Shown piece by piece: positions 39,949-49,145 of a stretch of 64,000 bases of DNA. Source of the DNA: Gemmatimonadota bacterium (lineage in GTDB: Bacteria; Latescibacterota; UBA2968; UBA8231). Location: the NCBI GenBank assembly GCA_018660835.1, contig JABJJN010000056.1, positions 124,001 to 188,000 of the forward strand. The letters run 5' to 3'. The notes beneath the pieces are model-generated. The model had not been told where the DNA came from. It saw only the letters and a program-made list of their open reading frames with translations, and ran no database searches. The translations under genes and the position numbers were made by a program. Each line of letters begins with the position of its first letter. Position 1 is the first letter of the stretch.

Positions 39949-40992
39949 TTACAACTCCCTCGTTCGGGCGCTCGCGACACACCAATTCCCCGATTGATCA
40001 CATGCTGCGTAGTACATTCTGACTCCACCATCATCGAGTCGGATCAGACTCATGTCTTCCGCATGGACCGCGTCGATACCCGCTTGCCCGTAGCCACGCC
40101 CTTCGATCACACACCCTTGTCGCACCCAGGTCAGGCCATCAGTGGAGGTCGCAGTGAAGATGCGGGAGCGGTAGCCAGCCATATCGCTGGCAATCGAAGC
40201 GGTGGCAAAATCTTCGCCGCCATCGTCGATGACGTCGGGGTCATTGCTTGGATGCGGTGGTCGCTGCATCCCAGGGGGCAGATCCTGCCAGGCAGAATAC
40301 AGCATGACCCATGGTTCGGCCGCACTCCTGGGAACGACCACATCGGCGGAGGTTATGCCGATGTCCTCCTGCTGCGAGTATCCATCCTCTAATCGGTAGC
40401 CTGGTTCACGTTCAAAGCAGAGCCCGTCCGACGTCACGGCACTGATGACACTCTGCGACAGGCGTTTGCCTTGCGCCGGTCCGGCCTGATCGAAACGCGA
40501 TTCGAAGCAGTAGAGTCGCCCCCGACCATCAGGTAGTGAAACAAAGCTGGGGCCACCCACTCCACCTGCTGCAGCGAAGCGGATTCCTGCCTCTGTCTCC
40601 CAGTGCAGAAGATCGTGGGAGATGGCACTGCCGATCACGGTTGGCGTCTGTGCCTGCCCCCTCGACTCGAAATACATTCGCCAGCTTCCTGCCGCTGTCG
40701 TAGTGAGGGTCGGCGCAAGGAGCCGGAGACTCCCGTGGTCAACGTCTGGATCTGGCGCAACGCGGATGCCGTCATCTGGGCTGAAGTTCAGTCCATCCTC
40801 GCTGAAAGCGCTCAGGATAACTCCCTGGCACGCAGCAAAGGGTTTTCCCCGCCCGATGCCTGTATAGAAGAGACGGAAGCCACCAGAGGGATCCTCGATC
40901 ACACCAGGCGCCTGCACCTTCGCGTGATCCAGATCTCGGGATCCGGCGATACGTGGCCCCGGTTCCTTCACCCATCGATAGAAACGGCTCAC
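39949..40992 (-). CDS. GH43/GH32-like five-bladed beta-propeller glycosidase-fold protein
   Basis: Repeated blades: GGFRLFYTGIGRGKP, GSWRMYFESRGQ, WVMLYSAWQDLP, GVRMYYAACDQSG. Confidence 0.7.
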   Translation of the reverse strand: MSRFYRWVKEPGPRIAGSRDLDHAKVQAPGVIEDPSGGFRLFYTGIGRGKPFAACQGVILSAFSEDGLNFSPDDGIRVAPDPDVDHGSLRLLAPTLTTTAAGSWRMYFESRGQAQTPTVIGSAISHDLLHWETEAGIRFAAAGGVGGPSFVSLPDGRGRLYCFESRFDQAGPAQGKRLSQSVISAVTSDGLCFEREPGYRLEDGYSQQEDIGITSADVVVPRSAAEPWVMLYSAWQDLPPGMQRPPHPSNDPDVIDDGGEDFATASIASDMAGYRSRIFTATSTDGLTWVRQGCVIEGRGYGQAGIDAVHAEDMSLIRLDDGGVRMYYAACDQSGNWCVASARTREL

Positions 40993-41001
40993 AGCCCTGC
41001 C

Positions 41002-41913
41002 TCAGCTGGCGGCAGCATTGCCAAGGATCTGATCGATGCGATGAATCTCCTCAGCCGTCAGATCGATGTCGGCAGCCGGCAGGTAGTCAGCTACCTGCGC
41101 TGGACTCTTGGCCCCGGCCAGCACGCAGGTGACGGCCGGTTGGCGCAGGCACCAGGCGATGGCCAACTGCACGAGCGTGCATGCACGTTGGTCAGCGATT
41201 TCCCCCAACTTCTGCGCCACGCTGACATACGTCGCGAACGCCTCCCCTTGGAACCGCGGAAACCCACTGCGTTCGTCGTCGGTGGCAAATACATGATCCG
41301 CCCGATATTTCCCCGTGAGAAGGCCCTTCGCCAGTGGACTGTGCGCGAGATTACCAATACCGCGCTGCTCACAATAAGGCAGGTCGTGAGATTCAATGCC
41401 TCGATCGATCATGTTGTACTGAGGCTGACTCGAATGAAAGGGTGCCACACTGTATGCGGCATCCATCTGCGTCGCATTGAAGTTCGACACACCGATGTAA
41501 CGCGTCTTGCCCTGCTGCTGCAGTTGTGACATGGCTTCCATCGTCGCCTCGATGGGATAATCTGCACCACGCCAACTGTGGACTTGATACAGATCAACGT
41601 AATCGACATCGAGTGCCTTGAGACTTGCATCCATCGCCGCACGGATCCCGGCAGCCGAGTAGTCACCACTGACTTTGGTCGCCAGGAAACACCGATCCCG
41701 GTAGCCCTCTTCCAGCGCCTTGCCCAGAGTGGACTCGCTCGATCGATAGGCCTGCGCCGTATCGAGGAGGGTCACGCCCGCATCAATCGCCGATCGTACC
41801 GTGTCGATCGCTATCTTCTCATCGACGGGGCCCATGCCACCCCCGATGGGCCACGCCCCGAGGCCGATGACAGATACGTCGGGGCCATCTTTGCCAAGCT
41901 GCCTTGTTCTCAT
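41002..41913 (-). CDS. Aldo/keto reductase
   Basis: VSVIGLGAWPIGGGMG, LLDTAQAYRSSESTLGKAL, LATKVS, VDLYQVHSW, YIGVSNFNATQM, GIGNLAHSPLAKGLLTGKY. Confidence 0.92.
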   Translation of the reverse strand: MRTRQLGKDGPDVSVIGLGAWPIGGGMGPVDEKIAIDTVRSAIDAGVTLLDTAQAYRSSESTLGKALEEGYRDRCFLATKVSGDYSAAGIRAAMDASLKALDVDYVDLYQVHSWRGADYPIEATMEAMSQLQQQGKTRYIGVSNFNATQMDAAYSVAPFHSSQPQYNMIDRGIESHDLPYCEQRGIGNLAHSPLAKGLLTGKYRADHVFATDDERSGFPRFQGEAFATYVSVAQKLGEIADQRACTLVQLAIAWCLRQPAVTCVLAGAKSPAQVADYLPAADIDLTAEEIHRIDQILGNAAAS

Positions 41914-41919
41914 ATCAGT

Positions 41920-42558
41920 CTATTGCGTTTTGACGTCGACTTGTTGAACCATGAGAAATTGCCCAGGTAACAGCAGAGCAGTAACGGCGACGGGCTGAAA
42001 ATGTGAGCCTCTGCCGAGGAAGGCCTGCCGTCCCGGTTCTGTCTGTAGATAGTGATAGATCTTGCCATCCTCAGCTTCGAGGTGGTGCAGATGCCCCAGC
42101 GTGCACGAGTGGGGCAGATCAGCCACTGCCAGCCCACACTGGCACTTGTTTACCCCCGCCAACTGCACCTGACGGCCCGGGTCAGTACGATACTTCGCAA
42201 AGTCGATCAGTGGAACCGTCGTCAGCAGATCCAACTGATCTACATGCAGGAGGGCACCGCGCTCAAGCAACTTGCCTCGCACTCTGACGACGGACCCCGA
42301 CTCGGTCTTGCGCAGGTGCTCTGCATTCTCCGGCGTCTCCAGGAAAGCGAAGACTCCCTCTTCGGTAACGAGAGCCAGATTCGCCGGGGAAGCTGTATCG
42401 GCGACGACGCCTTCCGCGGCGGCAAAGAATGTGGGGACATCGACGACCACACCTCGGGCGTCAAAATCCTGACTTTCATTTGATCCCGCCATGGCTGGAC
42501 TTGCTATGAAACTGAAGGTCAGCACGAGAAGTAGAATCATGGTTCTGTAAACCGACAT
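41920..42558 (-). CDS. Secreted protein of unknown function with C-terminal Cys/His cluster
   Basis: Signal peptide MSVYRTMILLLVLTFSFIASPAMAGS; OB-like SGSVVRVRGKLLERGALLHVDQLD; NKCQCGLAVADLPHSCTLGHLHHL. ORF extends to 42606. Confidence 0.6.
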   Translation of the reverse strand: MSVYRTMILLLVLTFSFIASPAMAGSNESQDFDARGVVVDVPTFFAAAEGVVADTASPANLALVTEEGVFAFLETPENAEHLRKTESGSVVRVRGKLLERGALLHVDQLDLLTTVPLIDFAKYRTDPGRQVQLAGVNKCQCGLAVADLPHSCTLGHLHHLEAEDGKIYHYLQTEPGRQAFLGRGSHFQPVAVTALLLPGQFLMVQQVDVKTQ

Positions 42559-42606
42559 GTTGCCTCTTTTCTTGCAGATCAATGGATCACGGGACTCGTC
42601 GATCAA

Positions 42607-42880
42607 TGCTCAAGTCGTGACTGTTATGCACACAGATGTCATATAAAAACCTATTGTTGGTAGATTGTATGGATCCGCTATTGTAGAATCTTAGTAGAAT
42701 CTTGTTGGAAAACTTGTAAGCTATGTGACTCGATATCTCATGGACGAGTCTGTTCAGTCCAATAGTTCTCCGTAGTATAAACTACCCTGTGCCCTTGCCA
42801 TATAGACGGGCAGTAGGTGATAATGCAGTAGATTGTTCTCATGTATTCAGCATCAATGACGAAAGCAGGCATACAGATAC
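42607..42880. promoter_or_regulatory. AT-rich divergent promoter region upstream of topA, with 11-bp tandem repeat
   Basis: Markedly AT-richer than flanks; gtagaatctta/gtagaatcttg tandem repeat at 42683-42704. Confidence 0.45.
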
Positions 42881-45652
42881 ATGGCTAAGAAGGCCAATGG
42901 CAGCTACGCGCTGGTGATCGTGGAGTCACCAGCCAAGGCTCGTACGATTGAAGGGTACCTTGGAGACGGCTTCGTCGTAGAGTCCTCCGTAGGACACATT
43001 CGCGATCTTCCATCCAGCGCTCGAGAGATCCCATCCGCCGTCAGCAGTGAGCCCTGGGCACGGTTGGGTGTGAACGTTGATGAGGACTTTGCGCCGTTGT
43101 ATGTCATCCCGGCCAGCAAACAGCCGCAGGTCACGAAGTTGCGGAAATTGCTGAAAAATGCGGATGCCCTCTTTCTCGCCTGCGACGAAGATCGTGAGGG
43201 AGAAGCCATTGCCTGGCATCTGACGGAGGTACTCAAGCCAAAAGTCCCCGTCCGCCGCATGGTCTTTGACGAGATTACTCGCCCTGCCATTGAAGCAGCC
43301 ATCGAATCGACGCGTGACATCGACCAGCGACTTGTCAGTGCCCAGGAGTCGCGACGAATTCTAGACCGACTTTATGGTTACGAGATCTCACCCGTCTTGT
43401 GGCGCAAGGTCAAGCCAAAACTCTCAGCAGGTCGCGTGCAGTCGGTTGCGACGCGCCTCGTCGTCGAGCGCGAACGCATTCGTATGCGCTTCCATCAATC
43501 TGAGTACTGGGACCTCGAAGCCGAATTCAAGACCGACGAGGGCAAGCTCACGGCGGGTCTGATCGAGTTAGGAGATCTTCCAGTCGCCACAGGCAGACAC
43601 TTTGTCGAGACGACGGGTGAGCTCGAAGACCCGAGCGCCGTCGCTCATCTGCAGGCGGAGGATGCGACACAGCTGACTGCGACTCTACGCGAGCAAACGT
43701 TCACTGTTTCTCAAGTGACGGAGAAGCCCTTCACGAACAAGCCCTACGCACCCTTCATCACCTCGACGATGCAGCAGGAGGCGGGGCGCAAGCTGCGCTT
43801 CACCGCGCAGCGCACGATGCGACTGGCGCAGAGTCTCTATGAAAATGGCTTCATCACCTATATGCGTACGGATTCGACCACCCTGTCTTCGCAGGCGCTG
43901 AATGCCGCCCGGTCACAGGTGGCCGAGTTGTATGGTCAACAGTACCTGCCAGATGAGCCAAGGGTTTACCGCAGCCGCTCCAAGAACGCCCAGGAGGCAC
44001 ATGAAGCGGTCCGCCCCGCAGGCGAGGCATTCCGCACGCCGAAACAGGTGAGCAGTCAACTCGATGCCGATCAGCTGAAACTCTATGACCTGATCTGGAA
44101 GCGCACGGTCGCATCGCAGATGAAGGATGCCCATGGCATGCGCACCAATGTGCGCATCAGCGCACCCACACCAGATCGTGGCAATGCCGTGTTCTCCACC
44201 TCTGGGAAGGTCATCACCTTCCCCGGATTTCTCCGCGCCTACGTGGAGGGCAGTGACGATCCGGCGGCAGCACTCGATGACCAGGAGAAGGTGCTGCCTC
44301 CTGTGAAACAGGACCAGGTCGTGGCTACAGAGAAGATCGAGCCGCAACAGCATTTCACGCAGCCCAAGGGCCGCTATACAGAAGCGAGCCTCATTCGTGA
44401 GATGGAAGAACGCGGTATTGGCCGACCATCCACATACGCCTCCATCATCCAGACAATTCAGGACCGCGGGTATGTACGAGTGAAGGGTTCGGCCCTCGTG
44501 CCGACATTTACCGCCTTTGCCGTCGTGAATCTGTTGGAAAAGCACCTACCCGATCTGGTGGATTACGGCTTCACGGCGCGAATGGAAGACGGTCTCGACA
44601 CGATTTCACGAGGCGAGACGGATGCGGTTCCATGGCTGCACGATTTCTACTTCGGTGAGCAAAACAGCACTGGAGGAGATCGGCTGGCAGAGGTAGGGCT
44701 CAAGGATCTGATTGGATCCCATGCAGATGAGATCGATCCGCGAAGTATTTCGGCGATTCCCCTGGGCAAGACACCTGCCGGTGAGGACATCGTCTGCCGT
44801 GTCGGTCGTTATGGCCCATACATACAGATTGGCGAACAGGATCTGCGTGCGACAGTACCAGACGAAATCGCGCCCGATGAGTTAACGGTTGAACGCGCCG
44901 TGCAACTCCTGCATGATGCGGAACAGGGCGACAAGGAATTGGGCATCGATCCACAAACGGACAAACCCGTTTACATGAAGACCGGTCGCTTTGGACCCTA
45001 CGTCCAACTGGGAGATCCAGAGTTGACGCCGAAGGGCAACGTCAAAGCGGGTGGCAAACCAAAGATGGCGAGTCTGTGGCCGACGATGTCCATCGAGTCG
45101 GTCACGATTGAAGAAGCGCTCATGCTCCTGAGTTTCCCACGTGAAGTGGGTGAACATCCTGAGACAAACGAAGTCATCACAGCCCAGGATGGACGCTACG
45201 GTCCCTATATCAAAATGGGCACTGAGAGTCGATCTCTGCCCGATCACGACAAACTCGCGACGGTGACGATCGAGGAGGCTGTGGAACTGCTCAAACAGCC
45301 AAGTTCCCGTGGGCGCAGCCGCTCGGGAGGGACAACCCTTGCCGAACTCGGCAACCACCCCACGTCCGAACTACCGATTAGCGTCAAGAGCGGTCGCTAT
45401 GGGAACTACGTGACGGATGGCGAGGTGAATGCCACGATTCCCAAAGAGAAAGAGCCCGAGGACATCACGCTCGACCAGGCGGTAGAGCTTATCGCCATTC
45501 GCGAACAAAAAATGCGAGACCAGGGCAAGGACCCACGGGCCAAGAAAACGCCGAAGAAGAAGGCCGCGAAGAAAAAGGCCGCCAAAAAGAAGCCTGCAAA
45601 AAAGAAGGCCGCCAAGAAAAAGGCAGCAAAGAAAAAAGCGGCCACTGAGTAG
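42881..45652 (+). CDS. topA: DNA topoisomerase I
   Basis: YALVIVESPAKARTIEGYLG, DEDREGEAIAWHL, GFITYMRTDSTTLS (active Tyr), several GRYGPYI-type C-terminal repeats, Lys/Ala-rich tail. Confidence 0.96.
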   Translation: MAKKANGSYALVIVESPAKARTIEGYLGDGFVVESSVGHIRDLPSSAREIPSAVSSEPWARLGVNVDEDFAPLYVIPASKQPQVTKLRKLLKNADALFLACDEDREGEAIAWHLTEVLKPKVPVRRMVFDEITRPAIEAAIESTRDIDQRLVSAQESRRILDRLYGYEISPVLWRKVKPKLSAGRVQSVATRLVVERERIRMRFHQSEYWDLEAEFKTDEGKLTAGLIELGDLPVATGRHFVETTGELEDPSAVAHLQAEDATQLTATLREQTFTVSQVTEKPFTNKPYAPFITSTMQQEAGRKLRFTAQRTMRLAQSLYENGFITYMRTDSTTLSSQALNAARSQVAELYGQQYLPDEPRVYRSRSKNAQEAHEAVRPAGEAFRTPKQVSSQLDADQLKLYDLIWKRTVASQMKDAHGMRTNVRISAPTPDRGNAVFSTSGKVITFPGFLRAYVEGSDDPAAALDDQEKVLPPVKQDQVVATEKIEPQQHFTQPKGRYTEASLIREMEERGIGRPSTYASIIQTIQDRGYVRVKGSALVPTFTAFAVVNLLEKHLPDLVDYGFTARMEDGLDTISRGETDAVPWLHDFYFGEQNSTGGDRLAEVGLKDLIGSHADEIDPRSISAIPLGKTPAGEDIVCRVGRYGPYIQIGEQDLRATVPDEIAPDELTVERAVQLLHDAEQGDKELGIDPQTDKPVYMKTGRFGPYVQLGDPELTPKGNVKAGGKPKMASLWPTMSIESVTIEEALMLLSFPREVGEHPETNEVITAQDGRYGPYIKMGTESRSLPDHDKLATVTIEEAVELLKQPSSRGRSRSGGTTLAELGNHPTSELPISVKSGRYGNYVTDGEVNATIPKEKEPEDITLDQAVELIAIREQKMRDQGKDPRAKKTPKKKAAKKKAAKKKPAKKKAAKKKAAKKKAATE

Positions 45653-45675
45653 CACTCCTTGAGATCGGCCGACTC

Positions 45676-46530
45676 GTGAGCCAGGATTCCTTTCGCCTTC
45701 AGTATATCGTCGGTTCCTCCCTCTATGGAACTTTGCCGCTCGTCGAGATCCTACCACAGGTCAGCGGCTCCCATAGCGATGTCATCGACATTTGGCCTCG
45801 TGTTCACGGCGATCAGCGTGAACAGATCGAGGCGATGGGTTATGACGCTTTTTCCGAACTGCTGCAGAAACATGGCGTACGGATGGGTGCATGCACCCGC
45901 TTCGACCTCGGTCCCTTTGAATTGCAGCAGGAAATGGCTTTTGCTCAGGAGTTTGGAGCCACTCTTCTCGTTTGTGGCAGCAAGGGCCCAAAGGGTCTCA
46001 CAGGCGAGGCACTGAAGGCGGCAGTCGCCGAATTCGCCCGCGCCCTGCAACCCCATATCGATGCTGCCGCAGAGCACGGCATCACTATTGGCATCGAGAA
46101 CCACGGCAATGCGCTCATCGAGAGCCCCGATTCGATGAAGTGGTTGGTAGAGTTCACCAATTCGCCGCATCTGGGTATTGCGCTGGCTCCCTATCATCTA
46201 CCGGATGACGCACCAACCGTTGCACAGCTAATTGAAGATCTCGGGCAGCATCTGGCTTTGTTCTATGCCTGGCAGCATGGCATGGGATGCCATGACAAAT
46301 TGCCGAAGGAGCAGGAGTTGCTGCAGTTGCCCGGCCGCGGATCACTCGACTTCGCAGTTCTGCTGCAAGCCCTGCGTCACATCGACTTTCGCGGTTGGAC
46401 AGAGATCTTCATGCATCCCGTACCGCGAGGAATCCCCATTCTTCCGACGGCGAGCGAAGTGACGGCCGAGTTGGAGCGTGCGCGACTCTTTCTGGATGAT
46501 TTGGTCGCAGGCGACTCACTGACCCCATGA
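45676..46530 (+). CDS. Sugar phosphate isomerase/epimerase (xylose isomerase-like TIM barrel)
   Basis: QYIVGSSLYGTLPLVEILPQVSGSHSDVIDIWP, GITIGIENHGNALIESPDSMKWLVEFTNSPHLGIALAPYHL, LPGRGSLDFAVLLQALRHIDFRGWTEIFMHP. Confidence 0.85.
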   Translation: MSQDSFRLQYIVGSSLYGTLPLVEILPQVSGSHSDVIDIWPRVHGDQREQIEAMGYDAFSELLQKHGVRMGACTRFDLGPFELQQEMAFAQEFGATLLVCGSKGPKGLTGEALKAAVAEFARALQPHIDAAAEHGITIGIENHGNALIESPDSMKWLVEFTNSPHLGIALAPYHLPDDAPTVAQLIEDLGQHLALFYAWQHGMGCHDKLPKEQELLQLPGRGSLDFAVLLQALRHIDFRGWTEIFMHPVPRGIPILPTASEVTAELERARLFLDDLVAGDSLTP

Positions 46531-49145
46531 GATCGACAGGTCCCCACGCTGCCACCCTGAATCTTCAGGAGAGCGCCGGTATCACGCGGTCACACTGGCC
46601 TATGACGCAGGGGGTCCCCCTCGCACAAGGTAGCGTGCAGAATGTCGAAGCTCTGCGCCTGTCGACTGCATCCGGTGATCTTCTTGCCGCCCAGCTTCGC
46701 CCCCTCGCACTTTGGCCAGATGGTTCGGTGAAGTGGGTCCTGGCTGACTGGCAAACCGACATGCAAGCACGGCAAACATCCGTGCTGACTCTTGGGACCG
46801 CAGACACGGCCCCTCCAGTAGATGATCCCAGTGCAGCCATTCCTGACGCAGTAGCGGCTGATACGATAGAGCCTGATGCCATAGAGACTGATACGATAGA
46901 GATCGACGAGACGGATGCGGCCGTCACCGTCTGCACGGGCAAGCTGCGCTTTGAGATTCGTCGCGATCGCGTCAGCCTTTTTGAGCAGATGCAACTGGGG
47001 CAACGTGTACAGGGATCCTTCGTGCCGACAGAAACCATCGGCATGAAGGGTGTTGAAATCTGGGCGAAGATCTGTGAGGGCGAGTCCTTTGGCGGCACAC
47101 GTCGGCAGATCTATGGTCCGGGAGGAAAGTGCGTCGCCCAGTTGGCACCCGATGCCTGGTCGGTGGCTGTAGAGGAGATGGGAGCCCTGCGGTCGGTTAT
47201 TACGTGCCGAGGAGCACTGGAGTTGGATGCGCCCATGCATCACTACGGCGGATATCGTCCGCTGCACTTTGTCCTGCGCATCCATGTGTATGCAGGCCAG
47301 CCCTTCATTCGCTGTCTCTACACGACGGTGATGACCCTCAATGCTCGAGAGACCCAGATTGAGGAGTTGGGCCTGCGCTGGCGCCTCGCCGCAACCTCGA
47401 CGCTGTATTGCACGTCGGCAGACGCGCCCGCCACAAGGATGCCACTTTCACCGGGCCAGTTGCTGAAGCTGGCACACACCGACGACGAACACTTTGCCGT
47501 GACACGCGAAACGTCAGAGTCGAATCAGCAAGTCCGCGAGGGAGACCACACGCAGGGCTGGCTCCTGGCGGAGACCGAAAAGGGCGGTGTCGGCGTGGCC
47601 ATGCGACACATGGCAAGACAAGGGCCTGCTGCACTTCGCGTCTCTTGTGACGACGGCATCGAAGTACTTCCCTACCACCATCCTGAAGGCAATCGCCTGC
47701 AACTGGCCAGATACTCCGAGGATGTCGCCTGGCATGAAGGCGAAGGGATTTACGCGGATGGTACGGGGACGGCGAAGACGACAGAACTGTTTGTCACACT
47801 CTTCGCGTCGGGACAGGAGCAAGCGGCCCGCCAGACCCTGAGTGGCTTGCTACACCAACCCCATGTCCACGTTGCCCCACAGCAGATGGCGGCCTGTCAG
47901 GTGACCGGTGGTTTCGAACCTGCGGGTGAGCATTTCCCTGAAGCAGATCGCTTGCTCGAGGGGGTCGTAGACTGGCTGAGCCGGCAGATTCAGCTGGGCC
48001 ATTGGTATGGATTCTTTAATTATGGCGACTGTCTCATCGCCTGGGAAGAGGCAGCGCAAACGTGGCGCTACCATGGTCGTTGGGGCTGGTGCAATAGCGA
48101 ATGGGATCCGCGCCACGGTGTGTGGATTCAGTATCTGCGCACGGGCAATGCTGATCTTTTTGAGTTGGGTGAGGCCATGACACGACATTCCGTCGACGTC
48201 GACACGTGCCACTGGCACGCCTTCCGGCCCTATTTCGTCGGTGGTTGCTATCGCCACAGCGTCGATCACTTCAGCGATGAACCCTGCGCCTCGCACACCT
48301 TCCTCGACAATTGGATCGACCACTACTACCAGACGGGTGATCTACGCACGTTGGAGGTCCTGCGCGAAGCGGGTGACTTTTTCCTGCGCTACCGCTGGAC
48401 GGAGGATGCCAAATACAGCTTCAGCCTGCGCAGCATTTCCAATACGCTTCGCGGCCTGCTCTACGTGTATGAAGCGACAGGCGAACAGCGCTACATGCAG
48501 CGGGCACAAGAGGTCTACGAGGCGATCGCCCGTGGCCAGAACGACGATGGCAGCTGGCATAAGAGATTTCAGATTTCGACACCGGATCGACTCCCAGCAC
48601 AACTACCCTTCGGCATGGCCTCGGAGGGTACCACTTTCGCGGTGGAAGGCGGCGCGCCAGCCTTCACCGACGAAGAGCACCTCGCCCTAGCCGGTGGCAA
48701 GGGGCCCATCCGTCGCGTCGTGCCCATTGGCGATCAGAAGGGGTATCAGACGCACTATCTGCTCATCGGTATTGAATTATTTCATCGCCTGACGGGGCGT
48801 CAGGATGTGGCCGATGTGTACCGCCGCGGTGTGGATTGGTTCTGTGGCGGTGATCCTGGCAATGGATCCGACTTCGCCCGAGAGCAACATTATGGCGGCA
48901 TCCTGTGTCGCCATCTGGCCTACACGTGGCGACTGACCGGAGACATTCGCTATCTCGAGATCGGCCAGGATGTGCTGGCTACCGTCGCGCAAATGCAGGA
49001 TCAGAGTGACGACCCCATGCGCCGCGGTTCGCTGGCGATGAGTCCCATGTATGTGAGTCTCGTGTTCTTCGGAGTACCCTATCTACTTGCAGCCCTGCGC
49101 GAAGCGGGACTACCCGAATCAAGAGATGCGGGAGGCCAGCAGTGA
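46527..49145 (+). CDS. PcRGLX/YetA-like (exo-rhamnogalacturonan lyase family, PL26-like) protein
   Basis: N-terminal RIFT-like QGVPLAQGSVQNVEALRLSTASGDLLAAQLRPLALWPDGSVKWVLADW; (alpha/alpha)6-type C-terminal half (YEATGEQRYMQRAQEVYEAIARGQNDDGSWHKRF). ATGA overlap upstream. Confidence 0.7.
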   Translation: MRSTGPHAATLNLQESAGITRSHWPMTQGVPLAQGSVQNVEALRLSTASGDLLAAQLRPLALWPDGSVKWVLADWQTDMQARQTSVLTLGTADTAPPVDDPSAAIPDAVAADTIEPDAIETDTIEIDETDAAVTVCTGKLRFEIRRDRVSLFEQMQLGQRVQGSFVPTETIGMKGVEIWAKICEGESFGGTRRQIYGPGGKCVAQLAPDAWSVAVEEMGALRSVITCRGALELDAPMHHYGGYRPLHFVLRIHVYAGQPFIRCLYTTVMTLNARETQIEELGLRWRLAATSTLYCTSADAPATRMPLSPGQLLKLAHTDDEHFAVTRETSESNQQVREGDHTQGWLLAETEKGGVGVAMRHMARQGPAALRVSCDDGIEVLPYHHPEGNRLQLARYSEDVAWHEGEGIYADGTGTAKTTELFVTLFASGQEQAARQTLSGLLHQPHVHVAPQQMAACQVTGGFEPAGEHFPEADRLLEGVVDWLSRQIQLGHWYGFFNYGDCLIAWEEAAQTWRYHGRWGWCNSEWDPRHGVWIQYLRTGNADLFELGEAMTRHSVDVDTCHWHAFRPYFVGGCYRHSVDHFSDEPCASHTFLDNWIDHYYQTGDLRTLEVLREAGDFFLRYRWTEDAKYSFSLRSISNTLRGLLYVYEATGEQRYMQRAQEVYEAIARGQNDDGSWHKRFQISTPDRLPAQLPFGMASEGTTFAVEGGAPAFTDEEHLALAGGKGPIRRVVPIGDQKGYQTHYLLIGIELFHRLTGRQDVADVYRRGVDWFCGGDPGNGSDFAREQHYGGILCRHLAYTWRLTGDIRYLEIGQDVLATVAQMQDQSDDPMRRGSLAMSPMYVSLVFFGVPYLLAALREAGLPESRDAGGQQ
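46860..46904 (+). repeat. 3 x 15-bp imperfect tandem repeat encoding acidic D(T/A)(I)E(P/T/I)
   Basis: gatacgatagagcct / gatgccatagagact / gatacgatagagatc within the PL26-like gene. Confidence 0.85.

Noticed and set aside
45535-45650. A-rich repetitive DNA (aagaaaaaggccgcc) as a non-coding satellite
   Set aside because: It is the in-frame Lys/Ala-rich C-terminal tail of topA.
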